A DNA stretch of 64,000 bases from Maylandia zebra (GCF_041146795.1 NC_135167.1:34547954-34611953), one strand, 5' to 3'; numbered from the stretch's first letter, positions 13,232 to 26,140 are shown. A program made the numbers and translations. Notes: generated by a model from the letters alone, not told the origin.

Positions 13232-13629
13232 GTTGGCACACAATTAACTCACAGTTAATTTGCAACTGAGTCACAGTTTACTCAGTTCATTGTCCACTCA
13301 ATGACCGCAAGATGCCCAAATCATCACCCCTCCTCGGCCGTGCTTGATAATTGGTATGAGGCGTTTAAATGTGACACTGTGCATTGATTTTGTCATTGTT
13401 CGGGAAGTTTTGTGGTTTCTTCAGGTGTAATTTTAGATAGAGGTTTAGATAGAGGCTGTCTCCCAGCAACCTTCCAAATGAGCCATACTTTTTAAAGACT
13501 TTTTTTAATTGTGCCGTTATGAGGCTAAAAGCCTTTGGCATGCTAAGTGAGGCCTGTAGAGTCTGAGAAGTAGCTCTTGGATCTCTTGCAAGATCTCTGA
13601 GCATTACAAGTTTACTTTGGGGTGAATTT

Positions 13630-15659
13630 GCAGGGAAGCAGAGGCCCCAGTCCGCGAGATCTTCAACGGACACCTCCGGCAGAGCTTCAACAGTATTCCG
13701 AGGGAGACTGGGGACATTGAGTCCGAATGGACCATGTTCAGCGTCTCCATTGCCGAAGCTGCTGCATTGAGCTGCGGCCGCAAGGTGGTTGGTGCCTGCC
13801 GTGGTGGTAATCCCCGAACCAAATGGTGGACACCAGAGGTTAAGGGAGCCACCAGGCTGAAGAAGGAGTCCTATCGGGCTTGGTTAGTCTGTGGGACTCC
13901 GGAGGCAGCCGACAGGTATTGACAGGCCAAGCGGAATGCGGCTCGGGCAGTGGCTGAAGCAAAAACTCGGATGTGGGAGGAGTTCGGAGAGGCCATGGAA
14001 AAAGACTTTCGGACTGCCTCGAAGAGATTCTGGCAAACCGTCAGACGTCTCAGGAGGGGAAAGCGGTGCTCTACCTGCGCTGTGTATAGTGCTGGCGGAG
14101 CGCTGCTGACGTCGACTGAGAAAATTGTCAGGAGGTGGAAGGAATACTTCGAGGACCTCCTTAATCCCACTGACACGTCTTCCGAGGAGGAAGCAGAGTC
14201 TGGGGATGAGGGGAATGACCCGCCAATTTCCGGGGGCGAGGTCACTGAGGCAGTTAAACTACTCCTTGGTTTCAGAGCCCCTGGTGTTGGATGAGGTCTG
14301 CCCCGAGTTCCTGAAGGCTCTGGACGTTGTAGGGCTGTCCTGGTTGACACGCCTCTGCAATGTCGTGTGGAGATCAGGGGCAGTACCCGGGGACTGGCAG
14401 ACCGGGGTGGTGGTCCCCATCTTTAAGAAGGGGAGGGTGTGTTCCAACTACAGGGGGATCACACTCCTCAGCCTCCCTGGGAAAGTCTATGCCAGGGTGC
14501 TGGAAAGGAGAGTTCGTCCGCTAGCCGAACCTCGGATACAGGAGGAACAATGCGGTTTTCATCCTGGTCGCGGAACACTGGACCAGCCCAACCAGTCTAC
14601 ATGTGTTTTGTGGACTTGGAGAAGGCATTCGACTATGTCCCTTGGGGTGTCCTGTGGGAGGTGTTGCGGGAGTATGGGGTGTCTGGCCCATTGCTACGGG
14701 CCATTCGATCCCTATACAACCATTGCAAGAGCTTGGTTCGCATTGCCGGCAATAAGTCGGACTCGTTCCCGGTGGGTGATGGGCTCCGTCAGGGCTGCCC
14801 TTTGTCACTGGTTCTGTTCATAATTTTTATGGACAGGATTTCTAGGCGCAGCCAAGTGGCGGAGGGCTTTCGCTTTGGTGGCCTCAGAATCTCATCTCTG
14901 ATTTTTGCGGATGATGTGGTTCTGTTGGCTTCATCGGGTGAATTACCTCCAGCTCGCACAGGAACAGCTCACAGCCGAGTCTGAAGCATCGGGAATGAGG
15001 ATCAGCACCTCCAAATCTGAGGCCATGGTTCTCAGCCGGAAAAGGGTGGAGTGCCCACTCCGGGTCGGAGTGATGGGAGAAGGGAGCCGGAGATCGACAG
15101 ACGGATTGGGGCTGCAGCTGCAGTAACGCGGACGCTGCACCGGTCCATTGTGGTGAAGAGGGAGCTGAGTGTAAAAGCGAAGCTCTCAATTTATCGGTTG
15201 ATCTACGTCCCTACCCTCACCTATCACCACGAGCTGTGGGTAGTGACCGAAAGAACGAGATCGCGGATACAAGCGGCAGAAATGAGCTTCCTCCGAAGGG
15301 TGGCTGGCCTCTCCCTTAGAGATAGGGTGAGAAGTTCGGCCATCCGGGAGGGGCTCAGAGTAGAGCTGCTGCTGCTCCACATCGAAAGGAGCCAGCTGAG
15401 GCTCCTTTCGAGCCATCTGACAAGGATGCCCCCTGGGCGCCTCCTGGGTGAGGTGTTCCAGGCATGTCCCACCGGGAGGAGGCCCCGGGGCAGACCCAGG
15501 ACACGCTGGAGAGATTATATCTCTCGGCTGGCCTTGGTGTTCCCCCGGATAAGCTGGAGGAGGTGGCTGGGGAGAGGGAGGTCTGGGCCTCTCTGCTTAG
15601 GCTGCTGCCCCTGCGACCCAGCCTCGGATAAAGTGGATGAAGATGGATGGATGTATTAA
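13630..15659 (+). pseudogene. 5'-truncated Rex3-like (RTE clade) LINE, dead copy
   Basis: A broken non-LTR retrotransposon. The first recognisable frame (from about 13650) is already past the endonuclease. Reverse-transcriptase motifs follow in different frames: GDWQTGVVVPIFKKG (near 14389-14433), FVDLEKAFDYV (about 14602-14634), LRQGCPLSLVLF (about 14784-14819) and the catalytic FADDVVLLA (about 14905-14931), then a C-terminal region up to about 15550. At least four frameshifts or stops (for example near 13922, 14293, 14580 and 14935) make it non-functional. The 14395-14414 and 14790-14810 stretches closely match sequences I remember as conserved in teleost Rex3. It ends in a short GATGGATGGATG tail, typical of that family. 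Confidence 0.85.
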
Positions 15660-16644
15660 CACACAGCTGAATGCTCCAGATGTAAAAAAACAAAACAAAA
15701 CAAAAAACCCAACTACCAAAACTTCTCCTTTTATTTCACGCTTTTTGATCACTTCATCAAAAGTGCATTTGATTAACAGCACCTCACTGCTAAGTCATCT
15801 GGAAGCATTTTTTAACAGGACTTCATAGAGTCACATGAAAACTTTATATGAGTGTATTTTAACCAGTGCTAGGTCAAAGGTTTCCCTTATCCTATTAAAT
15901 ATTTCCAAGTCTACAAATTTACACCAGCATTTCTTCAGACAGTTATAGTCCCCAGTGGACACATTGTAATGACTGTAATGACTTGGCAGCTCTGCTGACC
16001 TTACCGTGTGGTTGACATTTGTGGTTTGAGTGAAATGTCTCAAGAACTATCAAATTAACTGCCGTTAAATTTAGTATTCATTAAATTCACCTTCAGGATT
16101 TTCTAGTTTTTCATCTAGGGTGTTGTTGCTCAAAACTTTTATCAATAATTTATTCAGTAATTGTTTCTCCAGCCAAATACCATCTTAAAAATAATACAAC
16201 ACTGCACCATAATGTAGATTGAAAACTATCACTTCACTTCGTCGCCATGCACTGACCCTAAGATGATGAAGTTAAATTGAACTAAATCTTTAGTCATTTT
16301 CTCTGTCATATTTCAGTGGCAGGGAAGCAGCTGCACTGACAAAACTCTTTTACAGGCTAGATTAGTCTTTCTTGGTCATTTATTTATTTATATTTATCAT
16401 CTATTAATTTTCTGAACATGACTGTGTTTGTCAGTTACTTTTTCTGTAGGTTTCATAGCATTTGACACACTATACACCAGCTTATAATTACAGTGAAACA
16501 TGATACAGAATATTAAAAACAAACAAACAATTAATCCAGTCACTAAACTGAGTGTAGTTTAATTAGTTTAGGAATCAATAATACATAATGCAACTGATTT
16601 ATATTTTTTAATCACTTGTGCATGAAACACCTTTAGCAGGATTC
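15660..16644. other. gene-free stretch
   Basis: AT-rich unique sequence after the LINE tail. I see nothing coding and no transposon termini. Confidence 0.4.
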
Positions 16645-16833
16645 CAAACTTAAAACTTAAATTTAATTATGACACTAAATCAGTGGTCAGAGGTGAAAGT
16701 AGTAGTAGTACACCTTAGGATTTCTAGGCGTACTACTACTACTTTCACCTCTGACCACCCTAAGGTGTACTACTACTACTTTCACCTCTGACCACTGATT
16801 TAGTGTCATAATTAAATTTAAGTTTTAAGTTTG
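16645..16833. repeat. perfect 75-bp inverted repeat with third copy in the loop
   Basis: Arms 16645-16719 and 16759-16833 are exact reverse complements, separated by 39 bases. The spacer itself ends with a further exact 29-base copy of part of the right arm (16730-16758, GTACTACTACTACTTTCACC onward). No gene or transposon terminus explains it. The perfect identity implies a recent event. Confidence 0.95.
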
Positions 16834-17339
16834 TCCAACATTTGAATACCAAATAGCTGCAAAACTAACACCATTCCAATAAGCCTACATTTTGAGTGTA
16901 TTTAGATAGAGCACAGATACCTTTATGGTAGATGCCATAAACTGTAAACCCTGCTAACTTTGGTGCAGAGGTGCTACAGCAGAATGAGCTCAAATCTGAT
17001 GTGACATGGTTTGATCTCAATCCTTGATATGTGTATGTAGGTATATATTTACATGTACATATATGGGTCAGTTTGCATGATCTCATTCTACCATGTTTAA
17101 TGTTTTACTTTTATAAATTTTATTTGCTGACCTCTAGAATATTCCTTTATTGACTTGTTTTTTCCCCCCAGTGTAACAACATTTAAGTAATTACAGCCAC
17201 CTGTATAAACAGTTACATGTTTGTTTGCTGGTAACTAACACGTGAAAGTGCCCCACTAAGTATTTATGATAGATGTGATTAATTGTTTCTGTTTCTGTTT
17301 ACAGTAGTTGTCTCTTCATTTATGAGGAATCTTCACTTT

Positions 17340-17402
17340 ACAACCCCAATTCCACAAAGCTGGATCACAAATGCAAATAAAAACCGAATGCTATGATCTG
17401 CA
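17340..17402. repeat. left part of an older dispersed repeat split by the SINE
   Basis: The segment starting CAACCCCAATTCCACAAAG and continuing after the SINE at about 17789-17860 (AATCTCATAAGCCCATATTT) reads as one unit that I recall as a common dispersed fish repeat. I cannot name the family. The SINE landed inside it, so this repeat is the older of the two. Confidence 0.55.
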
Positions 17403-17773
17403 CGGTGGCACAGTGGTTAGCACTGTTGTCGCACAGCAAGAAGGTCCTGAGTTCAATTCCACCATCAGGCCGGGGTCTTTCTGTGTGGAGTTTGCATGTT
17501 CTCCCCGTGTTTGCGTGGGTTCCCTCCGGGTACTCCGGCTTCCTCCCACCGTCCAAAGACATGCAGCTTGTGGGGATAGGTTAATTGATTAATCCAAATT
17601 GTCACTAGGTGTGAATGTGAGTGCAAATGGTTGACTGTCCCTGTGTGTTGGCCCTGCGACGGACTGGCGACCTGTCCAGGGTGTACCCTGCCTCTCGCCC
17701 TATGACAGCTGGGATAGGCTCCAGCGCCCCCCGCGACCCTGAAAAGGATAAGTGGAAGCGAATGGATGGATGG
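17403..17773 (+). mobile_element. tRNA-derived SINE
   Basis: The head has Pol III promoter-like boxes (A box near GTGGCACAGTGGTTAGC, B box near GAGTTCAATTCC). A body of about 250 bases follows, and then a GATGGATGGATG tail. An exact 15-base direct repeat, ATGCTATGATCTGCA, flanks it at 17388-17402 and 17774-17788; this is the target-site duplication, although its first three bases may belong to the tail. The preserved duplication indicates a fairly recent insertion. The 3' end (GGATAAGTGGAAGCGAATGG) resembles the 3' end of the Rex3-like LINE at 15659. Confidence 0.88.
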
Positions 17774-18786
17774 ATGCTATGATCTGCAAATCTCATAAGC
17801 CCATATTTTATTCACAAATGTTCACAAATCAAATCTTTCCCATGTTCAGCAAAAATTACCGTGGACATTGGGCCAGGTAAAAACAGATATACTTTCACCA
17901 CACAGAAAACTCAGTATTTGAGCTCAATATGGGTCACTGAGCCATTAATCACACTTTGTAGTACACCTTTGTGTTTTAATGCATAAACAGGGTCAGTGTG
18001 TCATCAGAAGCTAACTGTACCAGTAACCCTGCAAAGCATCTGGAAAAGCAAGACCTTTTTTTTAATGAGTGGTCAGGCTTTCTGGCCAAAATCAAAAAAT
18101 ACTGGATTAGAAAAGAAGCAGTTCAATTAAATGTAAAGAAAACCTTAACAACAAGCCTGATGGCAGCAACACTTTGCTTTTTTGTTGTTTGGCTGCGACT
18201 TGCACAAGAAGCATTGAATTCAATAAACAACTTCAAAAAACAGAAAATGACTGCTTTAAGTATTTACTAAAATGTTGTTTATAAAGAAATGGTCAATTAA
18301 AACTCTCCACTGAGACTTGATAAAAACAATAAACTTGAGATAACAGCAGAAAGACAAGTTTTCTCTTTTTTCACTTTGATGCAAACTATTACTTGATGTG
18401 AAAGCAAATCGTGATTTTATTTTGTTTAGACTAGAAGAGATGCTCCTTCATGTTTTGCGACATATTTGCCATCATGCACTTGTAAAGGGAGGAGTATGCA
18501 TAAAAGGACTGTGGTGCCATCTGCTGGTAAATTCACCTCTTTGCAACAAAAATGTAAACCAAAAAAAAGAGTAAAAAACAATGTAAAAAAAAGGTCTCTT
18601 TTTCTCTTTATCTGCTTTAAACAACAAACCCCAGACACATTGCCAGTGTGCCTATGAATCTCTTTTAATCACCCTGAAGGAAACTGTTTCCAGGGCCTAC
18701 TCCGTGGATCGGCTTCCTCCGAGGCGTGGACGTCTATCAGCAGAGAATGTACCTTCACCTATCAGCAGAGAATGTCCCTTAGTCTG

Positions 18787-19246
18787 TAACACAGTCAAAT
18801 ATATTCTCAAGTAATATTCAAGCATGCCATTCAGCGTGTTAGTACGAGCAGCTCGGGAGCAGCCTGGGAGAACAAGAAAACAGAGACTGCTTTAGATTGT
18901 CTTCCCAAAGTGACTCAACTTTATTCACAAGTACAACAGTTTATATAGAGGGTAAAATTCATGAGACAGCAGATTTATCAGTTTAAACCAGTACAGACCA
19001 AGATAAGGGAGCGTCTTCCTGCCCTTGGGTGAAGAAGCATCCTTTGTGTAGTTTATTAGTTCAGCTACAATTGTGATTATCTCAGCGACATATTTTCAAG
19101 GCACAAAACGAAGAGTTCTTACATTAGTGAAATCTGAAACAAACCATTTGGCCTTCAACAGGCGTCTAAAAGATTAAGAAACTAATGTAGCTGAGGGAGT
19201 GATCTCTGTGGTATTTCAACCTTGTACCAGCCTGTGATTCTCACAC
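18787..19246 (-). mobile_element. possible solo LTR remnant
   Basis: On the minus strand this segment carries a TATATAAAC box (near 18940-18948), a downstream AATAAA (near 18921) and a TGTTACA end, in an order resembling U3-R-U5 of a long terminal repeat. I found no target duplication, no second LTR and no coding part, so this is a tentative call. Just outside it, at about 18736-18780, the unit CTATCAGCAGAGAATGT is duplicated in tandem. Confidence 0.3.
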
Positions 19247-20289
19247 ATCAATTCTTGGGTCAAAGAGAAAAACACTGAAACAAAGGGGCCTTATTGAATG
19301 ACAGAGTTTTCCTGCATAATGTCACTATAAAACAATATCCAGTAAATGCTCCCATGGTACTAAAATACCTAACACACCCTGTTTCCATGTCTTTAGTATT
19401 TAAATAAACAAACAGGAACTTGAAATTAATAAAACTGTACAGTGTCAAAATCATTAAAATAAAGACTGTGTTGCTTTTCTTTACTAAAAATGAAGATTAT
19501 GAGATCGCATTTAAGCTAAACGGCTCTTAAAACATACCTCTCTTTCAAAAACCATCACAAAGAATACCACGTCAAATTTCAAAGACACATTATTGTTATG
19601 TACTTACTGTCTTTTTAGCCATGTACACATTTGCATTACAATGGAATGCCAATATAACTAAATATAACTATGAAAACGCTGTGGTATGAAGATAATATCC
19701 TCTCAGGATATTCAATCCAGTAATACACAATATTAAAGAAAGAAAAACCCAATGTGATGAGATGAACAGGAAGAGACTTCTGACAGACCCAGCTTCAGGT
19801 CTTGGCTGTCACTGGCTGTGACCAGGTGGGATGTGAAGACCTTAAACAACAACCAGGAATTTCAGTGGAAGAGTTCCAGATGAGACCCAGCAATAATGAT
19901 TCTCAATACACAAGCCAGGTAACATTGAGTCCATGGTAATACTGCAAAATTCAAATTTATTTTAGCACAAGCTCTACAGCCACTGTAAAATAAACTATGA
20001 AACACTTACTCGGGAGGAATGATTTCTGGGCTTTTGGTTTCATTTTGTTGACGATAGAGCCATAGAGCTAATCACAGAGAGTAAAGAGTAAAAGAAGAAA
20101 GAAGCCTGACACTGATTTATGCCTCTTTTCTACAACATACATAACCCCTTTAACTACGGGTGACCACAGTAGTTCTGCTGGTAACTCAAACATGTTGGTG
20201 ATCAGTTAAAATTCACTGATGATCAAACCCAGTTGCATTACGAAAAACATGTTTTTAAAAATGAATTTATTTGATTTTGTGATTTACAG
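19247..20289. other. gene-free stretch
   Basis: Unique AT-rich sequence with nothing coding. I see no transposon borders. Confidence 0.4.
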
Positions 20290-20365
20290 AGAAAAACATG
20301 GTAAATGTTTCATTTCAGCTTAACGTATACGTTAAGCTGAAATGAAACATTTACCATGTTTTTCT
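20290..20365. repeat. 38-bp perfect palindrome without spacer
   Basis: Positions 20290-20327 are the exact reverse complement of 20328-20365, with the centre at TAACGTA/TACGTTA and no loop. Such long spacerless palindromes are unstable and normally lost, so this copy is probably young or an assembly or cloning artefact. Confidence 0.95.
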
Positions 20366-20829
20366 TCACACTTATTTGATTGTATTGTTTCATGACACAG
20401 TGTGGGCCATGTTTTCCTGAATTTTTACAAGAAATAGCTTTCCATACTACCAGATCATTTCACAGAGACAACAGAAAACCTGACAGGACGTGATACTGTA
20501 GTCCTCCCTGCATCTGGCCCAGTGATGCTACAGTTGCTGCCTGCTAATTGAAAACATGACTTCTCTTTGATTTCATATGCCTCATTAGATTTGAAACCAG
20601 GCTTTTGTGCTCAGGAAATGGCAGATCACATCTAAACATGATAAAACTGACCTCATGTTGAACATTGCACTGTTGCCTCAGAAGGATGGATTACACAGTG
20701 TGCAGCTTTAAGACAGACTCAAATAGAACAAACTGTGCACCATTTAAAGTTCATTATGACTTCTGGTACTGTATGTTTAATTCACTGAGCTATTCTAGTG
20801 GATTATTCTACTATTCACTCATTTGATGT

Positions 20830-21490
20830 TATTAAACTGGTCTAATGATGCCACACATGAAACAAATCCAGACTGGGAGCTGGTCCAACAGATGAGGGGC
20901 CTGAAAGCTCAAGGCTCTGCCTCCCATTTTACTTTTAGATATCCTAATAAACACAAGTAAACCAGCAGTCTGAGAGCAAAGTGCTCTATTGGGGTGATAT
21001 GGTTTTATAATCTTATTAAGATAAGATGGGGCCTGATTATTCACGACTTTGTACATGATGAGAAGAATTTAAGCCAATGAAGAGTCTGGGCGAAATGTGC
21101 TCTGTGTTACTAGAGCACATTGTCAGTGCTCTCACTGCAGCATTTTGGATCAGCTGAAGGCTTTTCAAAGACTTTTTAGGACAACTTGATAATAATGGTG
21201 GTGCAGCCTTAATTATTAATTATTTTACAGAGTCAGTCTAAAACAGGATATTACAAATTTTAGAGATATTGTGCAGATGGAAGAAAGTCCTACATATTTG
21301 TTTAATATCTGTATACTGGAGGACATATCCTGGTCAAAAAAAAAACCTCCAAGCTTCCTCTCAGTGTTACTGGAGGCCAAGGTAATGCCATCCAGAGTAA
21401 CAATCTGGTTAGGTACCATATTTCTAAATTTTTAGGGCCGAGTACAATAACCTTTGGATTTAGAAAGAGACAATTGGAGGTCATCCAGGT
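20830..21490 (-). pseudogene. L2-like LINE reverse-transcriptase remnant
   Basis: Minus-strand frames at 21225-21484 and 20832-21056 read like the C-terminal part of a fish LINE polyprotein of the L2 (Maui) type. Recognisable pieces include VTLDGITLASSNTERKLG upstream, then YKVVNNQAPSYLNKIIKPYH and SKMGGRALSFQAP. The frames are interrupted and the middle is missing, so the copy is dead. No 5' part remains. Confidence 0.75.
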
Positions 21491-21974
21491 CTTTATGTCT
21501 TTAAGACATTCATGCAGTTTAACTATTTGGTGTGTGTTAACTCACTTAAGTTAACTCAGGAAGAAAGAAAAAGAAAGAAAAAAAGTCTAGATAAATATCA
21601 ATGGTACTGAAAATAGCTGTCCATAATGCTACGTCTGTGAGATGGCTTGTGTGTTATAAGCCTTTATGAGTCATTTATGAGTCATTTTTTCTCTAATGGT
21701 AAAATTTTTATTTTTAGAGAAATTCATGAAGTCATTACTAGTTCATGTTAAAGTGCTTGGCTAAACAGAGCTCGGACATTTTGTCAGCCTGGCCACAGTG
21801 CTGGAGAAAACGTTAGGGTTGTTCTTGTTTTTTCAATCAGTGATGAATAATAAGCTTTACAGTGGGCTTTAAAAAAAACAAAACAAAGCAGTAAACTATC
21901 TTTCCAGGCTAAATGATCTTCTAAATTAGTGAGGTGCCATTTCCTCTCTAGCTTACAAGTTATATCCTTTAGAT

Positions 21975-22975
21975 CAGCGGTCCCCAACCTTTTTTGCACC
22001 ATTGACCGGTTTAATGTATTTTCACGGTGTCGGGAGTAAATACAACAAAATAAAATGATACGACCAAGACAAAAACTGTGGTATTTTGTAAATATAATAA
22101 TAAACCCGAATTCACTGTGTAATTGTGTAACTTTATTAGCAGTGTCCTCCTGAAATGCACCAACAACATTGAGCGTAACATCCTCCTCTCTGCCGCTCAA
22201 TGCTCTCTGGTCGGTATGGTAATGCACAAAAATTTATTTCAAAATAAGACACACAACTACAACCCGGGAAAAGACCCAGGGAAACCCCCCTCCCAACTCA
22301 CTGTACATATATATAGCACTGACGTGATCCCTGTTGTAAATAAATCTCCTTTTGTTCTCTTAGAAAGAACTGTCTGCGCGTGAGTCCGTTCAGTAGCCAT
22401 GACACCACTGCTGGCACTGTCATCTCATTAGAGGGCCACTTTAGTGTTCAAATAGTACAAAACAAACAAGAAAACACCCTCCAATATTTCCAAAAATTGT
22501 TTTTTTATATTTCAAATATTGTATAACAAGACAAAACTGCAAACGTGAACCTATTTTTTGTTTTCTCATCACTCCTTACTAACTGAAGCTTTTTACACAC
22601 TGGTACTCTCTTTCTGGTCAGATGTGGCAGCACTTCTGCTTTAATTTTGTTCGTATTTAACAAAATAAAAATGCAGACATAAGTGTACAAATTAGTTTTC
22701 GACTGCTGCTGAAAATTGTTTTCTTTACAAATAACTCTCTTACTGCCAGTCCCTCAACATGTTTGTACTGTTTGCTCATATTATCTTCATATTAAATAAT
22801 TTTTAGCCTTTCAAAGAACTTGTTTTAACATTGCACTCAACAACAAACAAATCCTCCCTAACAAACCGGTAACTTTAAGGGCCAAATTGCATTATATTTT
22901 TTCACGTCAATATACCTGCTGTAGGGGGTGACATGGGCTGCAAGTGGTCACCGGGCTACAAGTTTGAAACCCCTG
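21975..22975. mobile_element. hAT-like transposon relic
   Basis: It begins CAGCGGTCCCCAACC and ends TTTGAAACCCCTG, resembling the ends of hAT-type elements common in vertebrates. The flanking 8-mers (CTTTAGAT and ATTTAGGC) match at only 5 of 8 bases, so the copy is old or the border call is slightly off. The interior has no transposase frame. A segment at about 22260-22400 looks like a separate nested insertion. Confidence 0.55.
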
Positions 22976-23442
22976 ATTTAGGCCATACTGAGTGTTCACA
23001 AGAGCACATGTCATCTCAAATACAGACTTTATAACACAAATATTAAATGAAATGGTAAGGCATCCTAACAGACCCTGAATGCATCACATACATATTGATA
23101 TTGTTTTGTCCTCTTAGGTGTGACAAAAAGCCAAACAAACCTCGTCAAAGTTCAGATCAATGTCTTATTAAACTATGAGAAAGAATTAGCATTCATTATG
23201 CCATGGTCTTAGAAAAAGTACATTTAAACTGAATCCTTTCAGTTTTGGAGTAACTTTGCCAGAATTAGCAAAACCAGAGACTCAAAACATTCTTTTCAAA
23301 AGGTTTTTTTTTTAACCATAAGGTGGCAGACTTTTACCAGAAATTTTAAGTCTAGCACAACATGATTCAATCTTTTCTTCTATGTAAGAAGAATATTTCA
23401 TAAGAAATTATTCCATTGTGTACTGGTGTTACATGCAGTAGA

Positions 23443-23444
<2 letters not shown>

Positions 23445-23519
<75 letters not shown>
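23445..23519. repeat. (TG)n microsatellite
   Basis: An uninterrupted TG dinucleotide tract of 75 bases in gene-free DNA. Confidence 0.98.
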
Positions 23520-23521
<2 letters not shown>

Positions 23522-25900
23522 TCTTGCTCTTGAGAAGCCAGCGTGCACGGGGCCTCACTCAGTAATAACCTGGTTAAGAGCTACTTGGTCAGTTAGTGTG
23601 TGAAGCAGCCCTGAGAGTTTAGAGCTGTTGTGATGTGATTTGTTTGAGCCTAGTATTGTTTTAGTGCTGCTAGTGAGGAGCTTGGGTTTGTTTCTCTTTT
23701 GTTTAACCATTTCTTTTTTCTTTTAGGATATTTAGGTTTGTATTTAGCTGATACAGTGACACAGCCATCTCTTCATGTTGGGTTTGTTGTCTGATGGTGT
23801 GCTATATTCTTTATATATCATTTTTGTCTGACCTGTCAGGGACTACAGATGGAAAATAGCCTTCTGGATAAATCTGGCATATTTACACTGGTATATGTTC
23901 ATCAATATGCACTGTCCTTTTTAAATAAAAATAAAAATAAATAATGAAAGCTTACTCTTTATGTACACCACTCAGTTTGACTTCTGTCTTTCCTGGCTCT
24001 TACTTCTCATTTCATCTTCTAGCCCTTGTTTGGGGATGTAGCAATTGGTTAAGACATTTGCCCTTCATGAAAAAGATCCCTAGTTTGAGATGTTTATATC
24101 TCAGGGGGCATAAGCTAATATGTGCCTCATATTGGTCTCAAGCCTGGGTAAATGAGAGCATCAGGATCAACATCCAGCATAAAGTCAGTGGTAAATCAAA
24201 TATACGGATGTACTGTGAGGGGAATAAGGAGCATCCAAATACCTTTTATTTTTATTTTGAAAAATGACTTTGAAACAAATATCTGGTTGTTTGTTTTTTG
24301 TGTTTTAATCTGTGCTTTCATAGGTACCAAAGTAAATTGGTGAATAACATGAATCACATTATATGTTTAACATTATCTTGAATAATGTTGATATCAGTCC
24401 ACTCCATTTCAAGTCAGAAGCTGATATTCTTGAGTTCCCAGTCAGAATTTTCAAATGGACCTTTAATAAGTCATATTTCCAACTCGGAAAGTTGGAGCTT
24501 TCCCAATAACTCTGTGTTCACAATCCAAGATAGCAGCAGTGCACATAAACAGCAGTAAAACTGTCAACCTTGTAATCTGTACTGCAACTGCTGTGTATAA
24601 TAAGCTGGGCCAGTTCCCAACAACTGTCGCCTCAAGGCACAACCAGCCGAAGTCCCCTTTCTGTCAGCGTAAAGGAGTTTAACTACATATTTAAAACCTG
24701 AGATATCTTAATACAATAAAAATAAATCTAATCTCAATTTTTCTACATGATAAAGAAATGCTGCTGAAGAAATTTAAAAAGTAAATAATCTGTCAGTGCG
24801 ACTTTTTCTTCTTAAATTGGAAGAAATAAACATGTGCAGTTACGGAAAAAGTTCTGGTAGTTCATAGCACAGGCTGTCTTGTAATTATGACACAGAAAGT
24901 CACTGAGTTCTTTTTCTTTTACTTAAGTACTCTGATGTAGGATGAGTATAGCAAAAGCTGTAATGTTTGACAGAAAATTTTGTCAAATGTCCAGAACTGA
25001 TGTCCTCCTTCACATTTTCCAAAGCCATGAAGCTGGGCCAGATTGGAGTCTTTGCTGGGCCAGTTCTGGCCCATGTGCCTTATTTTGATACCCCTGCCAA
25101 AAGCAAGGGTCTAGGTTCTACTTGCTGCATTGTTAGTGATGCCTGAGCAGTGCTTCCTAATCTAAATTTTTCTGAATTTGTTGCTGTGCTAGACTGAACA
25201 CAGGAGTATATCCCTCACAGCTCCAGATCCCAAGGCAGCTGAAAGACCTCTCTTGCTGAACTGTATACACTCACTCAGCTCCCCATCCTGTGTTTCAGAG
25301 TGGTACTAGATAAGATTAAAGCCGGCCCTGTTTCAACTTGGTAGAAATGCACCAACCTCTTCGCTATGATCATATACTGGTTCTCTGTTTTTAAGGTCTA
25401 GGTCATTTTCGAAGGTTTAAAATCTTTTAATGCTTTTTCCTTTGATATTTCAGATATTTTAACATTGAAGTCTGAGTGAAATGTTTTGTTTTGGAGCCAG
25501 GTTTAAGTGGGCATGAGAGGAACTTGGTTTTGTTTGATATCAGAAAACGTGATGCTGTGTGTTCAAAACCTCTTTCCTGCTTCAGATTAAGGTTTAACGA
25601 CTATTTCACACAATTTCTGGGGAAACCATCAGAAGCACAAATACGTATTTACAGATGCTAACTACAACTAACTAACTGTAACTAACTAAGTACGATAAGT
25701 AAGCAAGCTTTGAAATACACATGAAGACTTGATGAATAACTATCTGGCTGATCAGCAGGATAATCGCTGGCTGCTGCTGTCATGATTAAGCAGCTCTGCC
25801 ACATTTAAAGAGCTCTCACATCAGTCGCCATGTATTTCAAACCAAGCCGGTCAATTCCCCTTTAAATTTATTTTTTTTTGGGGGGGGGGGGGAGACACTG
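23520..25900. other. gene-free stretch upstream of islr2
   Basis: No coding sequence or clear transposon borders are seen. It is AT-rich up to about 25700 and becomes GC-richer toward the presumed islr2 promoter. Confidence 0.4.
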
Positions 25901-26140
25901 GTGCAGTTCTGTCCGGGGCTGAGGATGAGTAGGGGAGATGTGTATGTGTGTGTGAGGAGGGGGGATACCTCAGTTTGACATATATCCCAGGAGACACGCG
26001 TGTTTTCATCATGTAGAGGCAGCCAGAGAGCCGAGCTAAGTCACATTCAGCTTTAAACTTCCATCCGGCCTGAAGCTCGCGGTGCCGTGACTGCAAACAG
26101 CGGCTTCTCTGCAGAAACAAGCAAAACAAATCACACGCAG
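25901..26140 (+). promoter_or_regulatory. islr2: candidate islr2 promoter and noncoding first exon
   Basis: GC-richer sequence ends in a strong 5' splice site, CACGCAG|GTAAGC, with the break after 26140. The islr2 coding exon has a splice acceptor just before its ATG, so at least one upstream noncoding exon is required. This is the best donor in the right orientation close upstream. The transcription start itself is not visible, and the assignment is inference. Confidence 0.45.

Noticed and set aside
13871-14350. 159-residue minus-strand frame over the LINE
   Set aside because: Antisense shadow of the Rex3-like coding sequence; no recognisable domain.
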